From NCBI GenBank assembly GCA_035644475.1, contig DASQOL010000018.1, forward strand, positions 19,628-83,627: DNA of 64,000 nucleotides. Reading direction: 5' to 3'. How positions within the stretch are numbered: the stretch's first letter is position 1; each line of letters begins with the position of its first letter. This stretch comes from FEN-1219 sp035644475. GTDB lineage: Bacteria > Pseudomonadota > Gammaproteobacteria > Steroidobacterales > Rariloculaceae. Positions 34,360 through 43,594 of the stretch are shown in pieces. Position numbers and translations under genes: made by a program. The notes under the pieces are model-generated. The model saw nothing but the letters and a program-made list of their open reading frames with translations. It was not told the origin of the DNA and searched no databases.

Positions 34360-36795
34360 TCACTCGTACCGCAACGATTGAATCGGCTTCGCCGCGGCCG
34401 CGCGGGCCGCGACGACGCCCACCGTGAGCCACGCAACCGCGAGCACGAGCAGCCCGCCGCCGACGAACAGCGGCGCGCCGAGATCGATGCGATACGCGAA
34501 CTGGTCGAGCCAGCGGCGCATCACGAGATACGCGACCGGCCAGGCGACGGCGTTCGCAAGCACCGCCAGACGGCTAAGCTCGCCGGTGAACAAGCGCACG
34601 ATGTCCACGACCGACCCGCCCATGACCTTGCGGATCCCAATTTCCTTGGTGCGCTGCTCGGTGGTCAGAGCCGCGAGCCCGAACAGGCCGAGGCTCGCCA
34701 CGAGAATCGCTAGAGACGAGCAAACGCCCAGCATCTGCGCCTGCTTGCGCTCGCCGCGATAGAACCTATCGAAGTCGTCGTCCAGGAATCGACGGGCGAT
34801 CGGCCGCTCCGGCACGGCGCGCGCCCACACGGCGTCGATGCGCGCGAGCGTGCCCGCGACATCGCCGCCGGTGAGCTTGATCGATGCCGTGTTGAAATAC
34901 GTCTGCGGCAATATCAACATCATCGGCCCCACCGGATCGCGTAGCGGCGCGAAGTGAACGTCGTCGATCACCCCGACGATGCGACGCGCGGCTTGGTCGG
35001 CGGACGGACCCATCGCCGGCGCCGTGAGATCCGCTCCCCAAAATGCTTTGCCGACGGCCTCGTCCGGCGTCCACCCGAGGGCTCGCGCCGTGGCCACGTT
35101 CACGATCGCCCCCCGCGTAGCGCGGAGGTCCCTCGGGCCGGCGGCATCGAGCGAATCGGCGCCGAAGTCGCTCGAGAAGCCTCGCCCCGCCAACACCTCG
35201 ATGCCGTAGGTCGACAGGAAGTCGGAGTCGACCGCGACGATGCTAGTGTTCACGGGCAGGGCCTCTGGGTCGCCGCCCTCGCCGTGGATCAAGTCCCTCA
35301 TGGGATCGCCGCCGGGCGCGGCGCTCGATCCGCTGACGGCCGCGACGCCGGACTCCGCGAGCCACTCCCGCTTCAGGACCTCCCACCGCTGCGCGAGCAG
35401 GCCGGCGCGGCCGTCGCTCACGACGACGATCTGCGTCTTGTCGAATCCGACGTCGAACGTCCGCATGAACATGACCTGGCGATAAACCACCGCGGTCGCG
35501 ATCGTGAGCGCTATCGAGATTGCAAACTGCGCGCCGACCAGCACGCGGCGCACCGTCGCAGCACCGCGACCGCGAGTGAGATCGCCCTTCAGCACCTTTG
35601 CGGGCTCGAACGCCGCCACGTAGAACGCGGGGAACATGCCGGCCGCGAGGCCGACGAGCACGGTAACCGCGGCCAGAGCGCCGAGCACCACGGGGTCGCG
35701 ACGGTAGTCGAGCTCGAGGTCCATTTCGAGAAACGCCCCTACGAGAGGCAGCAGCAGCTCGACGGCCGCGAGCGCGAGCAGAGCGGCCGCGGCGGTGAGC
35801 AGCAGCGACTCGCCCAAGAACTGCACGACGAGCCGCGGGCGCCCGACGCCGAGCGTCTTGCGCACGCCGACCTCCTTCGCACGCCGGCGCGCCGAGGCGG
35901 TCGCGAGATTCACGAAATTGATGCAGGCAATCGCTAGGATCAGCGCTGCGATGACGCCGCTCGCGTACACCGTTACGGCGCTGCCCTTCGGCCGCATGTC
36001 GTCGTAGCGAGACTCGGCGAGGTGGACCGCCATCAGCGGCTCCGGCACGAAGTCTTGGACCGCGCCGAGCCCGTCCGGCATGTGATGCACGAGGAAGTCG
36101 TGCGCCCCGGCTTGCAAGCGCCGGACGCTCGCGCCGGGGCGCATCAGCACGTACGTGTGAACGACCCCGTTGTTCCCGTCGAGCACCCGCAGCGGCACGA
36201 GCATGTCGAAGCGCAGATGCGTGTTGTCCGGGAGGTCACGGATCACGCCGGTGACGGTGAATGACTGCGCGAGCTCGTTCGACTCGAGAGTACGCCCGAG
36301 CGCCGCGGTCTCGCCGAAGTAGCGGCGCGCCGTGCTCGCAGCCAGCACGATCGAGTGCGGATCCCGCAGCGCCGTGGCGGGACTGCCTTCGAGCCAATCG
36401 AACTCGAAAACATCGAGGAACGCGTCGTCTATCGCGGCGAGCCACCCCCCGACTTGCATTTGCCCGTCGATCGTCACGAGCGCGTTGCTCGAGAGGGACT
36501 GCAGACGCGCCGCCGTTTCGACCTCCGCGAACTCGGCCGGCAGCAGCGGGACGACGTCCACCGGCATCGTGGCGACGGGCAGCGCCTCGCCGTTCGGCAA
36601 CTTGAAGGACCTCGCCAACCGGTATGTGCGGTCCGCCTTCACGAAAAAACGGTCGTAGCTGAGCTCGTGCCGCACGTACAACCCGAGCAGCATCGCGGCC
36701 GCGAGGCCGACGGCGAGGCCGAGCACGTTGATCGTGGAATATAGCCTTTGCGCTACCAGGTGGCGCAGTGCAATTGCTAGATGGCTTCGGAACAT
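34360..36795 (-). CDS. FtsX/MacB-type ABC permease, second of four
   Basis: 811 residues, duplicated MacB/FtsX layout (first core SARRRAKEVGVRKTLGVGRP, second core TTEQRTKEIGIRKVMGGSVVDI, end IQSLRYE). The region after the first helix (YDRFFVKADRTYRLARSF) is the conserved entry to the periplasmic domain in all five paralogues of this window. Starts 9 bp after the upstream permease stop, so it is part of the same transcript. Confidence 0.9.
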   Translation of the reverse strand: MFRSHLAIALRHLVAQRLYSTINVLGLAVGLAAAMLLGLYVRHELSYDRFFVKADRTYRLARSFKLPNGEALPVATMPVDVVPLLPAEFAEVETAARLQSLSSNALVTIDGQMQVGGWLAAIDDAFLDVFEFDWLEGSPATALRDPHSIVLAASTARRYFGETAALGRTLESNELAQSFTVTGVIRDLPDNTHLRFDMLVPLRVLDGNNGVVHTYVLMRPGASVRRLQAGAHDFLVHHMPDGLGAVQDFVPEPLMAVHLAESRYDDMRPKGSAVTVYASGVIAALILAIACINFVNLATASARRRAKEVGVRKTLGVGRPRLVVQFLGESLLLTAAAALLALAAVELLLPLVGAFLEMDLELDYRRDPVVLGALAAVTVLVGLAAGMFPAFYVAAFEPAKVLKGDLTRGRGAATVRRVLVGAQFAISIALTIATAVVYRQVMFMRTFDVGFDKTQIVVVSDGRAGLLAQRWEVLKREWLAESGVAAVSGSSAAPGGDPMRDLIHGEGGDPEALPVNTSIVAVDSDFLSTYGIEVLAGRGFSSDFGADSLDAAGPRDLRATRGAIVNVATARALGWTPDEAVGKAFWGADLTAPAMGPSADQAARRIVGVIDDVHFAPLRDPVGPMMLILPQTYFNTASIKLTGGDVAGTLARIDAVWARAVPERPIARRFLDDDFDRFYRGERKQAQMLGVCSSLAILVASLGLFGLAALTTEQRTKEIGIRKVMGGSVVDIVRLFTGELSRLAVLANAVAWPVAYLVMRRWLDQFAYRIDLGAPLFVGGGLLVLAVAWLTVGVVAARAAAAKPIQSLRYE

Positions 36796-36804
36796 CGCCG
36801 CCGT

Positions 36805-39240
36805 CTACTCGAAACGCAACGATTGGATGGGCTTCGCAGCCGCCGCGCGCGCCGCGACTGCACCGACCGTCGCGAACGCAACCGCGAGCGCTACCGCCGC
36901 GCCGCCGACAAACGCGAGCGGGCTCATCTCGACGCGATACACGAAGCCCGCCAGCCAGCGCTGCATCAAGAAGTAGGCCACAGGCCACGCTACGACGTTC
37001 GCGAGCAGCACGAGCTTGCCGAAGTCCGCCGTGAACAAGCTCACGACGTCCCAGACGGTACCGCCGAGCGTTTTGCGGATGCCGATCTCCTTGACGCGGC
37101 GCTCGGTCGAGAACCACGCAAGGCCGAGCAAGCCCAAGCACGCGATCGCGATCGCGAGCCCAGAGAAGAACGTCAGCAGCTGCGCCTGCCGCTCCTCGGA
37201 CCGATACAGCGCGTCGAAGTCGTCGTCGAGGAAGCGCCGCACGACCGGCCGGTCGGGAACGTGCTCGCGCCAGATCGCGTCGATGCGCGCGAGCGTCGCG
37301 GTTAAATCCTCACCCGTGACGCGCACGGATATCGTGTCGACGAAGCCGTAGAGCTGGCTCGCGGGGTCGCCGCCGAAAATGTAGATCATCGGCCGCACCG
37401 GCAGCGCGACCGACTCGAAGTAGGTGTCGCGCACCACGCCGAGCACGCGGGCCGGCGCCCAGCCGGCGAACAGGCCCACGTCCACCGGCTGCTCGGCCGC
37501 CTCGGCCGGCGACCAGCCGAGCATCCGCGCGGCCGACTCGTTGAGCACGACGGCCGGCGCAGCCGTCGGCGGCGTCGCGAGAAACGCGCCGGGGGCGACC
37601 TCCTGCGAGAACACTCGGCCGCCGAGCGTCTCGATTCGATACGTCTCGAAGAAGCCGTAGTCGACAGCCATGAACTGGATGCGGCTGAACGCCTCGGCAC
37701 CCTGGTGGCGAACTTGGACCCGGTTGTCGTCCCAAGTAAACGGCGTGTAGTGCGACGCGGTGACACCGACGATGCCCGGCGTGCGCGCGAGCTCGTTCCG
37801 CAGCGCTTCCCAGTCGACGCCGCGAAGACCGGTTTGCGGCGGCGACTCGAGCACCACGATCTCGTTTCTGTCGAAGCCCAGATCGAGGCTTCGTGCGAAG
37901 CGGTCCTGCTGATAGATCACCGCCGTGCCGATCAGGAGCGCGATCGCGATGGCGAACTGCACCACCACCAGCACGTTGCGGAACGCCGCGCCGGCGCGGC
38001 CGCGCGACACTTCGCCCTTGAGCACGCGCGCCGGCTCGAACGACGACAAGAAAAAAGCCGGATAGCTGCCCGCGAGCACGCCGACGGCAAGCGCGAGCAG
38101 GGCCAACTGCAATGCAAAGCCGCGCGGCCCGAAATACTCGAGCGTGAGATCGACGCCCAAGAACGTGTCGAACACCGGCAGCGCAATCTCCACGAGCACC
38201 GTGGCCGCGAGCGTCGCGAGCGCCGCCATGCCGATCGACTCGCCGAGGAACTGCCCGATCAGCTGGAGCCGCACCGCGCCGAGCGACTTGCGCACCCCCA
38301 CTTCTCGCGCACGCTTCGCCGAGCGCGCGGTGGACAGGTTCATGAAGTTGATGCACGCGATCAGCAGAATCAGCGCGGCTACGGCTGCGAAGCTTGAGAC
38401 GGACGCGTAGCTCGACGTCGCCTTCCATTCCTCGTCGCGAGTCGAGCGCATGTGGATGTCGCGCACGTTCATGATCGTCATGCCAGACGCAGCGCTCGCG
38501 TCCGGCGCGATCCGCCGGCTCATGAACTCCGGAATCCGCGCCTCGATCGCGCCGACGTCGGCGCCCGCGGGCATCAGGAAGTAGGTGTGGAAATCCGTAT
38601 TGTTGTTCCACTGACTGAGCGCCGCGTCGGGCAGCGCCTTCATCGACCCGAGCGCGTCGAAGCTCAGATGCGTGTTCGGCGGCAGGTCGCGGATCACGCC
38701 GGTGACCGTAACGACCGTGCGGCTGTCGATCTGCATCGTCTGGCCTAGCGCGGGCGTGGCGCCGAAGTACTTCTTCGCAAGCGACTCGGTGAGCACGATC
38801 GACGCGGGATCGGTAAGCGCGCGCTTCGGGTCGCCGGCGAGCCAGCCGAAGTCGAAGATGTCGAACAGCGAGTTGTCCGCCCAACGAAACCCGCTCTCGT
38901 AGAACGCGCGGTCGTCGTGGGTGAGCAGGGAGAAGCCGCCGAACACCCTCGCCGCGGTCTCGATCTCGGGAAAATCCTCGACCAGCGCGGGGGCGACAGG
39001 CGCATTATTCGAGGCGGGCACGCGGTTCGGTGCGCCCTCGCGCGCATAGTAGTCGCGCGAGATCCGATAGATCCGGTCCGCCTTCGCCCAGAACGAGTCG
39101 TAACCGAGCTCGTGGCGCACGAACAGGGCGATCAGCACGACACTCGCGAGGCCGATCGCGAGACCGGCCACGTTGATCAGCGAATAGACCTTGTTCGTCG
39201 CCAGCTGGCGCAGCGCGACCGACAGATAGCTCTTAAGCAT
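36805..39240 (-). CDS. FtsX/MacB-type ABC permease, first of four
   Basis: 811 residues with first helix at 21-42, first FtsX core (RSAKRAREVGVRKSLGAVRL) near 300, second core (STERRVKEIGIRKTLGGTVWDV) near 690, end IQSLRFE. The ATG overlaps the ATPase stop by 8 bp, so ATPase and this permease are translationally coupled. This makes it the best candidate for the primary partner of the ATPase. The strong similarity to the next permease (both with AAAKPIQSLR at the end) suggests recent tandem duplication. Confidence 0.9.
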   Translation of the reverse strand: MLKSYLSVALRQLATNKVYSLINVAGLAIGLASVVLIALFVRHELGYDSFWAKADRIYRISRDYYAREGAPNRVPASNNAPVAPALVEDFPEIETAARVFGGFSLLTHDDRAFYESGFRWADNSLFDIFDFGWLAGDPKRALTDPASIVLTESLAKKYFGATPALGQTMQIDSRTVVTVTGVIRDLPPNTHLSFDALGSMKALPDAALSQWNNNTDFHTYFLMPAGADVGAIEARIPEFMSRRIAPDASAASGMTIMNVRDIHMRSTRDEEWKATSSYASVSSFAAVAALILLIACINFMNLSTARSAKRAREVGVRKSLGAVRLQLIGQFLGESIGMAALATLAATVLVEIALPVFDTFLGVDLTLEYFGPRGFALQLALLALAVGVLAGSYPAFFLSSFEPARVLKGEVSRGRAGAAFRNVLVVVQFAIAIALLIGTAVIYQQDRFARSLDLGFDRNEIVVLESPPQTGLRGVDWEALRNELARTPGIVGVTASHYTPFTWDDNRVQVRHQGAEAFSRIQFMAVDYGFFETYRIETLGGRVFSQEVAPGAFLATPPTAAPAVVLNESAARMLGWSPAEAAEQPVDVGLFAGWAPARVLGVVRDTYFESVALPVRPMIYIFGGDPASQLYGFVDTISVRVTGEDLTATLARIDAIWREHVPDRPVVRRFLDDDFDALYRSEERQAQLLTFFSGLAIAIACLGLLGLAWFSTERRVKEIGIRKTLGGTVWDVVSLFTADFGKLVLLANVVAWPVAYFLMQRWLAGFVYRVEMSPLAFVGGAAVALAVAFATVGAVAARAAAAKPIQSLRFE

Positions 39241-39931
39241 TGCCCGCTCTCCGCATCTGGCCGATGTTCTCGGTAACGACGCGCCCGTCGAGCATGTTCA
39301 CGATTCGGCGCGCGTACTCGGCGTGGCTCCGCGAGTGCGTGACCATGATGACGGTCGTGCCCTCCTCGTTGAGCTTGACGAGCATGTTCATGACCTCCTC
39401 GCCGTTCGTCGTGTCGAGATTGCCCGTGGGCTCGTCGGCGAGTATCAGCTTCGGGGCCACGACCAGCGCACGCGCCACGGCGACGCGCTGCTGCTGACCG
39501 CCGGACAATTGCGTCGGCACATGGTTGCGGCGCGCGCTGATGCCGACCCTTTCCAGCACCGCGTCCACGCGCCGTTTGCGTTCGGCCGCGGGCAACCGTT
39601 GATAGACGAGCGGCAGCTCCACGTTCGCGAACACCGTTAGCTCGTCGATGAGATTGAAGCTCTGGAAGATGAAGCCGATGTTGCGCTTGCGCAGCTGCGC
39701 GAGCTTGCGCTCCGGATACTTGGCGACGTCCTCGTCCATGAAGAAGTAGCGGCCGCTCGACGGGTTGTCGAGCATCCCGATGATGTTGAGCAGCGTCGAC
39801 TTGCCGCAGCCCGACGGGCCCATGATCGCGGTGAACTCGCCCGCCGCGATCCCGAGGTCGACGTCGTTGAGCGCCGCGGTCTCGACCTCGGTGGTGCGAA
39901 ACACCTTCGACAAGCTCTGCATGACCAGCAT
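39233..39931 (-). CDS. MacB/LolD-type ABC transporter ATPase
   Basis: 232 residues with Walker A GPSGCGKST, Q-loop IFQSFNLIDELTV, signature LSGGQQQR, Walker B LILADEP, and switch His in MVTHS. This is the small stand-alone ATPase class that powers FtsX/MacB/LolCE permeases. It is the only ATPase for the four downstream permeases. GAGAGG lies 6 nt before the ATG at 39931; an ATG two codons upstream would start directly on that site. First gene of an operon of about 10.6 kb. Confidence 0.92.
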   Translation of the reverse strand: MLVMQSLSKVFRTTEVETAALNDVDLGIAAGEFTAIMGPSGCGKSTLLNIIGMLDNPSSGRYFFMDEDVAKYPERKLAQLRKRNIGFIFQSFNLIDELTVFANVELPLVYQRLPAAERKRRVDAVLERVGISARRNHVPTQLSGGQQQRVAVARALVVAPKLILADEPTGNLDTTNGEEVMNMLVKLNEEGTTVIMVTHSRSHAEYARRIVNMLDGRVVTENIGQMRRAGNA

Positions 39932-40074
39932 CGGCATCCTCTCGCGCCACGCGCGCCGCTAACGTTAACCGCTCGGCTCGTCCGAACGCGCGGCCCGCCC
40001 GCCGAGCCGGGACTCTGGGGAGACTCGAGGCTCGCGACTATCGACGAGACGAGCGGCCCGCGCGCCCGTTACAT

Positions 40075-40090
40075 AGCAACTCGCGGGCCA
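40075..40090 (-). promoter_or_regulatory. Sigma-54 promoter of the multi-permease ABC operon
   Basis: On the minus strand TGGCCCGCGAGTTGCT has -24 GG and -12 GC at exact spacing and one mismatch (A to C) from consensus. Predicted start near 40064 gives a leader of about 130 nt to the ATPase. The next gene, divergent, is a sigma-54 activator. Its -24 element overlaps a perfect dyad (TCGCGGG-CCAA-CCCGCGA, 40081-40098). Confidence 0.72.
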
Positions 40091-40222
40091 ACCCGCGAAT
40101 GCCTGCGAACTCAATGAGTTGGGATTCCCGCTGGGCCCGGTAGGTGTCCGCAGATAGCACACTCAGTGTCCGCCGGCGTACACTCGAACACACTCGAACG
40201 CACTCGAATCCAAGTGCCTGAC
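40091..40222. promoter_or_regulatory. Candidate activator-binding region between ABC operon and regulator
   Basis: Upstream of the sigma-54 promoter lie a perfect dyad (AACTCA-A-TGAGTT, 40108-40120), a direct repeat of GTGTCCGC (40144, 40166; 22 bp apart), and three tandem copies of the 10-mer CACTCGAANN (40181-40210). These are the right distance for enhancer sites of the regulator. Which of them is bound is not known. Confidence 0.45.
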
Positions 40223-41596
40223 ATGACGCGCTCCGGCCGAATTCTCGTCATCGACGACGACGTGGGCGTGCTCACCGCCGCCCGCCTGCTGCTCAAGCGG
40301 CACTTCGCCGTGGTGCAGACCGAGTCGGACCCGACCAAGCTGCCGGACCTCCTCGACGCCGGCTTCGACGTCGTTCTGCTCGACATGAACTTCGCGCGCG
40401 GCGCCGACAGCGGCGCGGAAGGTCTCGCGTGGCTCGCCAAGATCCTCGAGATCGATCCCGGCATCGTCGTGGTATTGATGACCGCGTACGGCGACGTGTC
40501 GACGGCCGTCAACGCCATCAAGGCGGGCGCCACCGACTTCGTGCTGAAGCCCTGGCAGAACGAGAAGCTCGTGGCCACCGTTACCGCCGCGCTGAGCCTG
40601 CGCGACTCGCGCGACGAGGTCGGGCGGCTGCGCTCCCGCGAGCGCGAGCTCGTCGACGCGGCGAGCGGCGCGGTGCAGCCCGTGATCGGCAACGCGGCCC
40701 CGATGCGCCACGTGTTCGAGATGGTGCGCCGCGCGGCGCCCACCGACGCCAACGTTCTCATCCTGGGCGAGAGCGGTGTCGGCAAGGAGCTCGTCGCGCG
40801 CCTGCTCCACCAACAGTCGCGGCGCGCGGCCGAGGTCTTCATGTCGGTCGACCTGGGCTCCGTGAGCCAAACGTTGTTCGAGAGCGAGCTGTTCGGCCAC
40901 CGTCGCGGCGCGTTCACCGACGCGCGCGAGGAGCGCGCCGGCCGCTTCCAGGCCGCGTCCCGCGGCACGCTGTTCCTCGACGAGATCGGTAATCTGCCCC
41001 TGCATCTGCAGGGCAAGCTCCTCTCCGCGCTCGAGCAGCGCACCGTGACGCCGCTCGGCAGCGACCGCGCGTTGCCGATCGACGTGCGGCTCGTGAGCGC
41101 CACCAACAAGCCGCTTGCCGCGCTCGCGGGCACAGGCGAGTTCCGCGAGGACCTGCTCTACCGAATCAACACGGTGGAGATTCGGGTCCCGCCGCTCCGC
41201 GAGCGCGTCGAGGACATCGCGCCGCTGTTCGACCACTTCGTCGAGATCTACGCGCGCAAGTACAACCTGCCGCCGAAGCGCCTGTCACGCGTCGGGCTCA
41301 AGCGGCTCGAGGCGTACGCGTGGCCCGGCAACGTGCGCGAGCTGCGGCACGCGGTCGAGCGCGCGCTCATCATGAGCGACGCACCGATGCTCGACGCACA
41401 CGACTTCCTGCTCGCGCCCGAGCGCCGCAGCGGCGGCGACGGGCTCAAGCTCGACGACTACAACCTCGAGACGGTCGAGAACCGCGTGATCCAGGCGGCG
41501 CTCGAAAAGCACGGCGGCAACGTGAGCCGCGCCGCGCGCGAGCTCGGCATCACGCGTGCGTCGTTGTATCGGCGCATGGAAAAGTATGGGCTATAA
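40223..41596 (+). CDS. NtrC-family sigma-54-dependent response regulator
   Basis: 457 residues: receiver (about 5-120; acidic DDD at 11-13, phospho-acceptor Asp54 in LLDMN, Lys in VLKPW), AAA+ domain (Walker A GESGVGKE, Walker B LFLDEIG), and a C-terminal Fis-type helix-turn-helix (GNVSRAARELGITRASLYRRM). The sigma-54 contact loop reads GAFTDA instead of the usual GAFTGA. Start at ATG 40223 is just before the receiver; longer frames would encode the 10-bp tandem repeats. It overlaps the sensor kinase gene by 11 bp. It should activate the divergent ABC operon. Confidence 0.92.
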   Translation: MTRSGRILVIDDDVGVLTAARLLLKRHFAVVQTESDPTKLPDLLDAGFDVVLLDMNFARGADSGAEGLAWLAKILEIDPGIVVVLMTAYGDVSTAVNAIKAGATDFVLKPWQNEKLVATVTAALSLRDSRDEVGRLRSRERELVDAASGAVQPVIGNAAPMRHVFEMVRRAAPTDANVLILGESGVGKELVARLLHQQSRRAAEVFMSVDLGSVSQTLFESELFGHRRGAFTDAREERAGRFQAASRGTLFLDEIGNLPLHLQGKLLSALEQRTVTPLGSDRALPIDVRLVSATNKPLAALAGTGEFREDLLYRINTVEIRVPPLRERVEDIAPLFDHFVEIYARKYNLPPKRLSRVGLKRLEAYAWPGNVRELRHAVERALIMSDAPMLDAHDFLLAPERRSGGDGLKLDDYNLETVENRVIQAALEKHGGNVSRAARELGITRASLYRRMEKYGL

Positions 41597-42935
41597 CCGC
41601 TTTGCGCTCACCGTGACGGCTCAGGTCGCGCTGATACTCGGCGTGTGCGTCGCGTTTGCCTATCTCGCGGTTACGACGACCTACTATGCTACTTTGCTGC
41701 TGCTGGCCGTGGCGCTCACGGTGCAAGTGGCGTCGCTCGTGCGCTACGTGCAACGAACCAACCGCGAGCTCGCGCGCTTCATGCTCGCGATTCGCCATTC
41801 GGACTTCTCGCAGAGCTTCGCCTTCGCCCCAACGGGGACGTCGTTCGCCGAGCTCGCGGCCGCGTTCGAGGAGATCCTGCAGCGATTTCGCGCGGCGCGC
41901 ACGGCGAAGGAGGAGCAGGCGAGCTACCTCGACACCTTCGTCCAGCACGTGCCGGTCGCCGTGATCGCGATCGACGAGTCCGGGCGCATCGACCAGTTCA
42001 ACCACGCGGCGCGGCGTCTGTTCGGCGCCGGCGCGCCGCGGCTGCTCCAAGACTTCGCGGGCTTCGGCCCCGAATTCCCGCGGCGGCTCCTCGAGCTCGA
42101 GCCGGGCCGCACGGAGCTCATCAAAGTGACGCGCGACGGCACGCCGCTGCAGCTCAACGTCCTCGCCACCGAGCTCAAGATCGCCGGCCGCACGCACAAG
42201 ATCGTGTCGCTGCTCGACATCCACGGCGAGCTCGAGGCGCGCGAGGTGGAGGCGTGGCAGAACCTGATCCGCGTGCTCACCCACGAGATCATGAATTCCG
42301 CCACGCCGATCTCCTCACTCGCCGCGACGGCGGCGGAGCTGCTTGCCGAGGCCCGCACCCATCCGGGCCAAACGAGCGCGATCGACGACGCGCAGGACGC
42401 GGTGGAGACGATCGCGAAGCGCAGCAGCGGCCTCGTGCACTTCGTGGACAGCTACCGCCGGCTCACGCGGCTGCCGAAGCCGTCGCTGCGGCCGTGCGCG
42501 GCGGCCGAGCTGCTCGACCGTGTGGCGCAGCTGATGCAACCCGAGCTCGCGCGCCGGGGCATCGCGCTCGCGCAGTCCGTGACGCCGCGCAATCTCGAGA
42601 TCAACGTGGACGCCGAGCTGCTGGAGCAGGTATTGATCAACCTGCTGCGCAACTCGATCGACGCGCTAGGCGAGACCGCGCGGCCGCAGATCCGGCTTGC
42701 GGCGGAGATCGACACCGCGGGTCACGCGGTCATCGCGGTGCACGACAACGGTCAGGGCATGGACGAGCAGGTCCGCCAGAACATCTTCGTACCGTTCTTC
42801 ACCACCAAGCGCCACGGCACCGGCGTGGGCTTGAGTCTCGTGCGGCAGATCATGCGCTCGCACCGCGGCAGCGTCGGCGTGCAATCCGCGCCCGGCGAGG
42901 GCACGGCCGTGCGCCTCAGCTTCGGCACCCGCTAA
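41586..42935 (+). CDS. Sensor histidine kinase, partner of the sigma-54 regulator
   Basis: 449 residues: two close N-terminal membrane helices (about 8-50) with almost no periplasmic loop, a HAMP-like/linker coiled region, a PAS domain (about 115-220), H-box with His233 in LTHEIMN, and an ATPase with N-box (NLLRNSIDAL), G1 (DNGQGM) and G2 (GTGVGLSL). The lack of a periplasmic sensor means the signal is probably intramembrane or cytoplasmic, or comes through the ABC complex itself as in Bce-type systems. The ATG lies within the end of the regulator gene. Its TAA stop is at the border of T-family palindrome 2. Confidence 0.92.
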   Translation: MGYNRFALTVTAQVALILGVCVAFAYLAVTTTYYATLLLLAVALTVQVASLVRYVQRTNRELARFMLAIRHSDFSQSFAFAPTGTSFAELAAAFEEILQRFRAARTAKEEQASYLDTFVQHVPVAVIAIDESGRIDQFNHAARRLFGAGAPRLLQDFAGFGPEFPRRLLELEPGRTELIKVTRDGTPLQLNVLATELKIAGRTHKIVSLLDIHGELEAREVEAWQNLIRVLTHEIMNSATPISSLAATAAELLAEARTHPGQTSAIDDAQDAVETIAKRSSGLVHFVDSYRRLTRLPKPSLRPCAAAELLDRVAQLMQPELARRGIALAQSVTPRNLEINVDAELLEQVLINLLRNSIDALGETARPQIRLAAEIDTAGHAVIAVHDNGQGMDEQVRQNIFVPFFTTKRHGTGVGLSLVRQIMRSHRGSVGVQSAPGEGTAVRLSFGTR

Positions 42936-43018
42936 ATTAGGGACATGCTGCTTTTTCGCTGATGGGCGGTGGGCATCCACGACCGTAGCTACGAAAAAGC
43001 AGCATGTCCCTAATTTAG
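42932..43018. repeat. T-family palindrome, copy 2
   Basis: Perfect 27-bp arms (42932-42958 and 42992-43018) around a 33-nt loop, core TAGGGACATGCTGC. It fills the gap between convergent genes. The left arm carries the kinase TAA (42933-42935) and the right arm carries the DUF456 gene TAG (43010-43012). It could act as a transcription or RNA-processing barrier for both. Confidence 0.92.
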
Positions 43019-43543
43019 CCAGAAGCGCATGACGACGGCGGTGCCCACCATCGCGAAGCCGAGCGCGAGCTTTGCCGCCGTGCCGAGCGCGAGGCCGATC
43101 GTGGCGCCCACGCCGGCGCGGCCGGCGGCGGCGAGGTCGCGGCGCACCGTGAGCTCGCCGATCACCGCGCCCACGAACGGGCCGAGCAGCACGCCCGGAA
43201 TCCCGAAGAACAGCCCCACGATCGCACCGATCGTGGCGCCGAGCACCGCACGGCTCGACGCGCCGTAGCGGCGCGCGCCGAACGCGCTCGCCACGAAGTC
43301 GACCGCCACGGCGAGCACCATCAGCAGCAGGATCACCGACAGAGTGCCCATGCCGATGTAAGCGAAGCGATCGATCCATGCGGCGACGAGGATGCCGATG
43401 AACAAAAGCGGCGCGCCGGGCAGCACGGGCAACACGAGACCCGCGAGGCCGACGGCCACCAGCACACCGGAGAGAGTCCAGAGACCGATCGTCGCAAGGT
43501 CCAACGCGTCGCTCCGTCGCGCGGGTTTTGACCGCGCTCCCAA
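43010..43543 (-). CDS. DUF456 membrane protein
   Basis: 177 residues with about five membrane helices and glycine-rich turns (VLPVLPGAPLLFIGILVAAW; GIPGVLLGPFVGAVIGEL) characteristic of DUF456. Function unknown; the glycine-zipper-like helices resemble small membrane-permeation or stress proteins. The last three residues and the stop are encoded inside T-family palindrome 2, so its C-terminus (RFWLN) may differ from the ancestral one. Confidence 0.8.
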   Translation of the reverse strand: MGARSKPARRSDALDLATIGLWTLSGVLVAVGLAGLVLPVLPGAPLLFIGILVAAWIDRFAYIGMGTLSVILLLMVLAVAVDFVASAFGARRYGASSRAVLGATIGAIVGLFFGIPGVLLGPFVGAVIGELTVRRDLAAAGRAGVGATIGLALGTAAKLALGFAMVGTAVVMRFWLN

Positions 43544-43594
43544 GTCGCGCCTAATCTAGTCGCGGCGCGCCGATCGCGCCAGGAGCAGCCCGCA

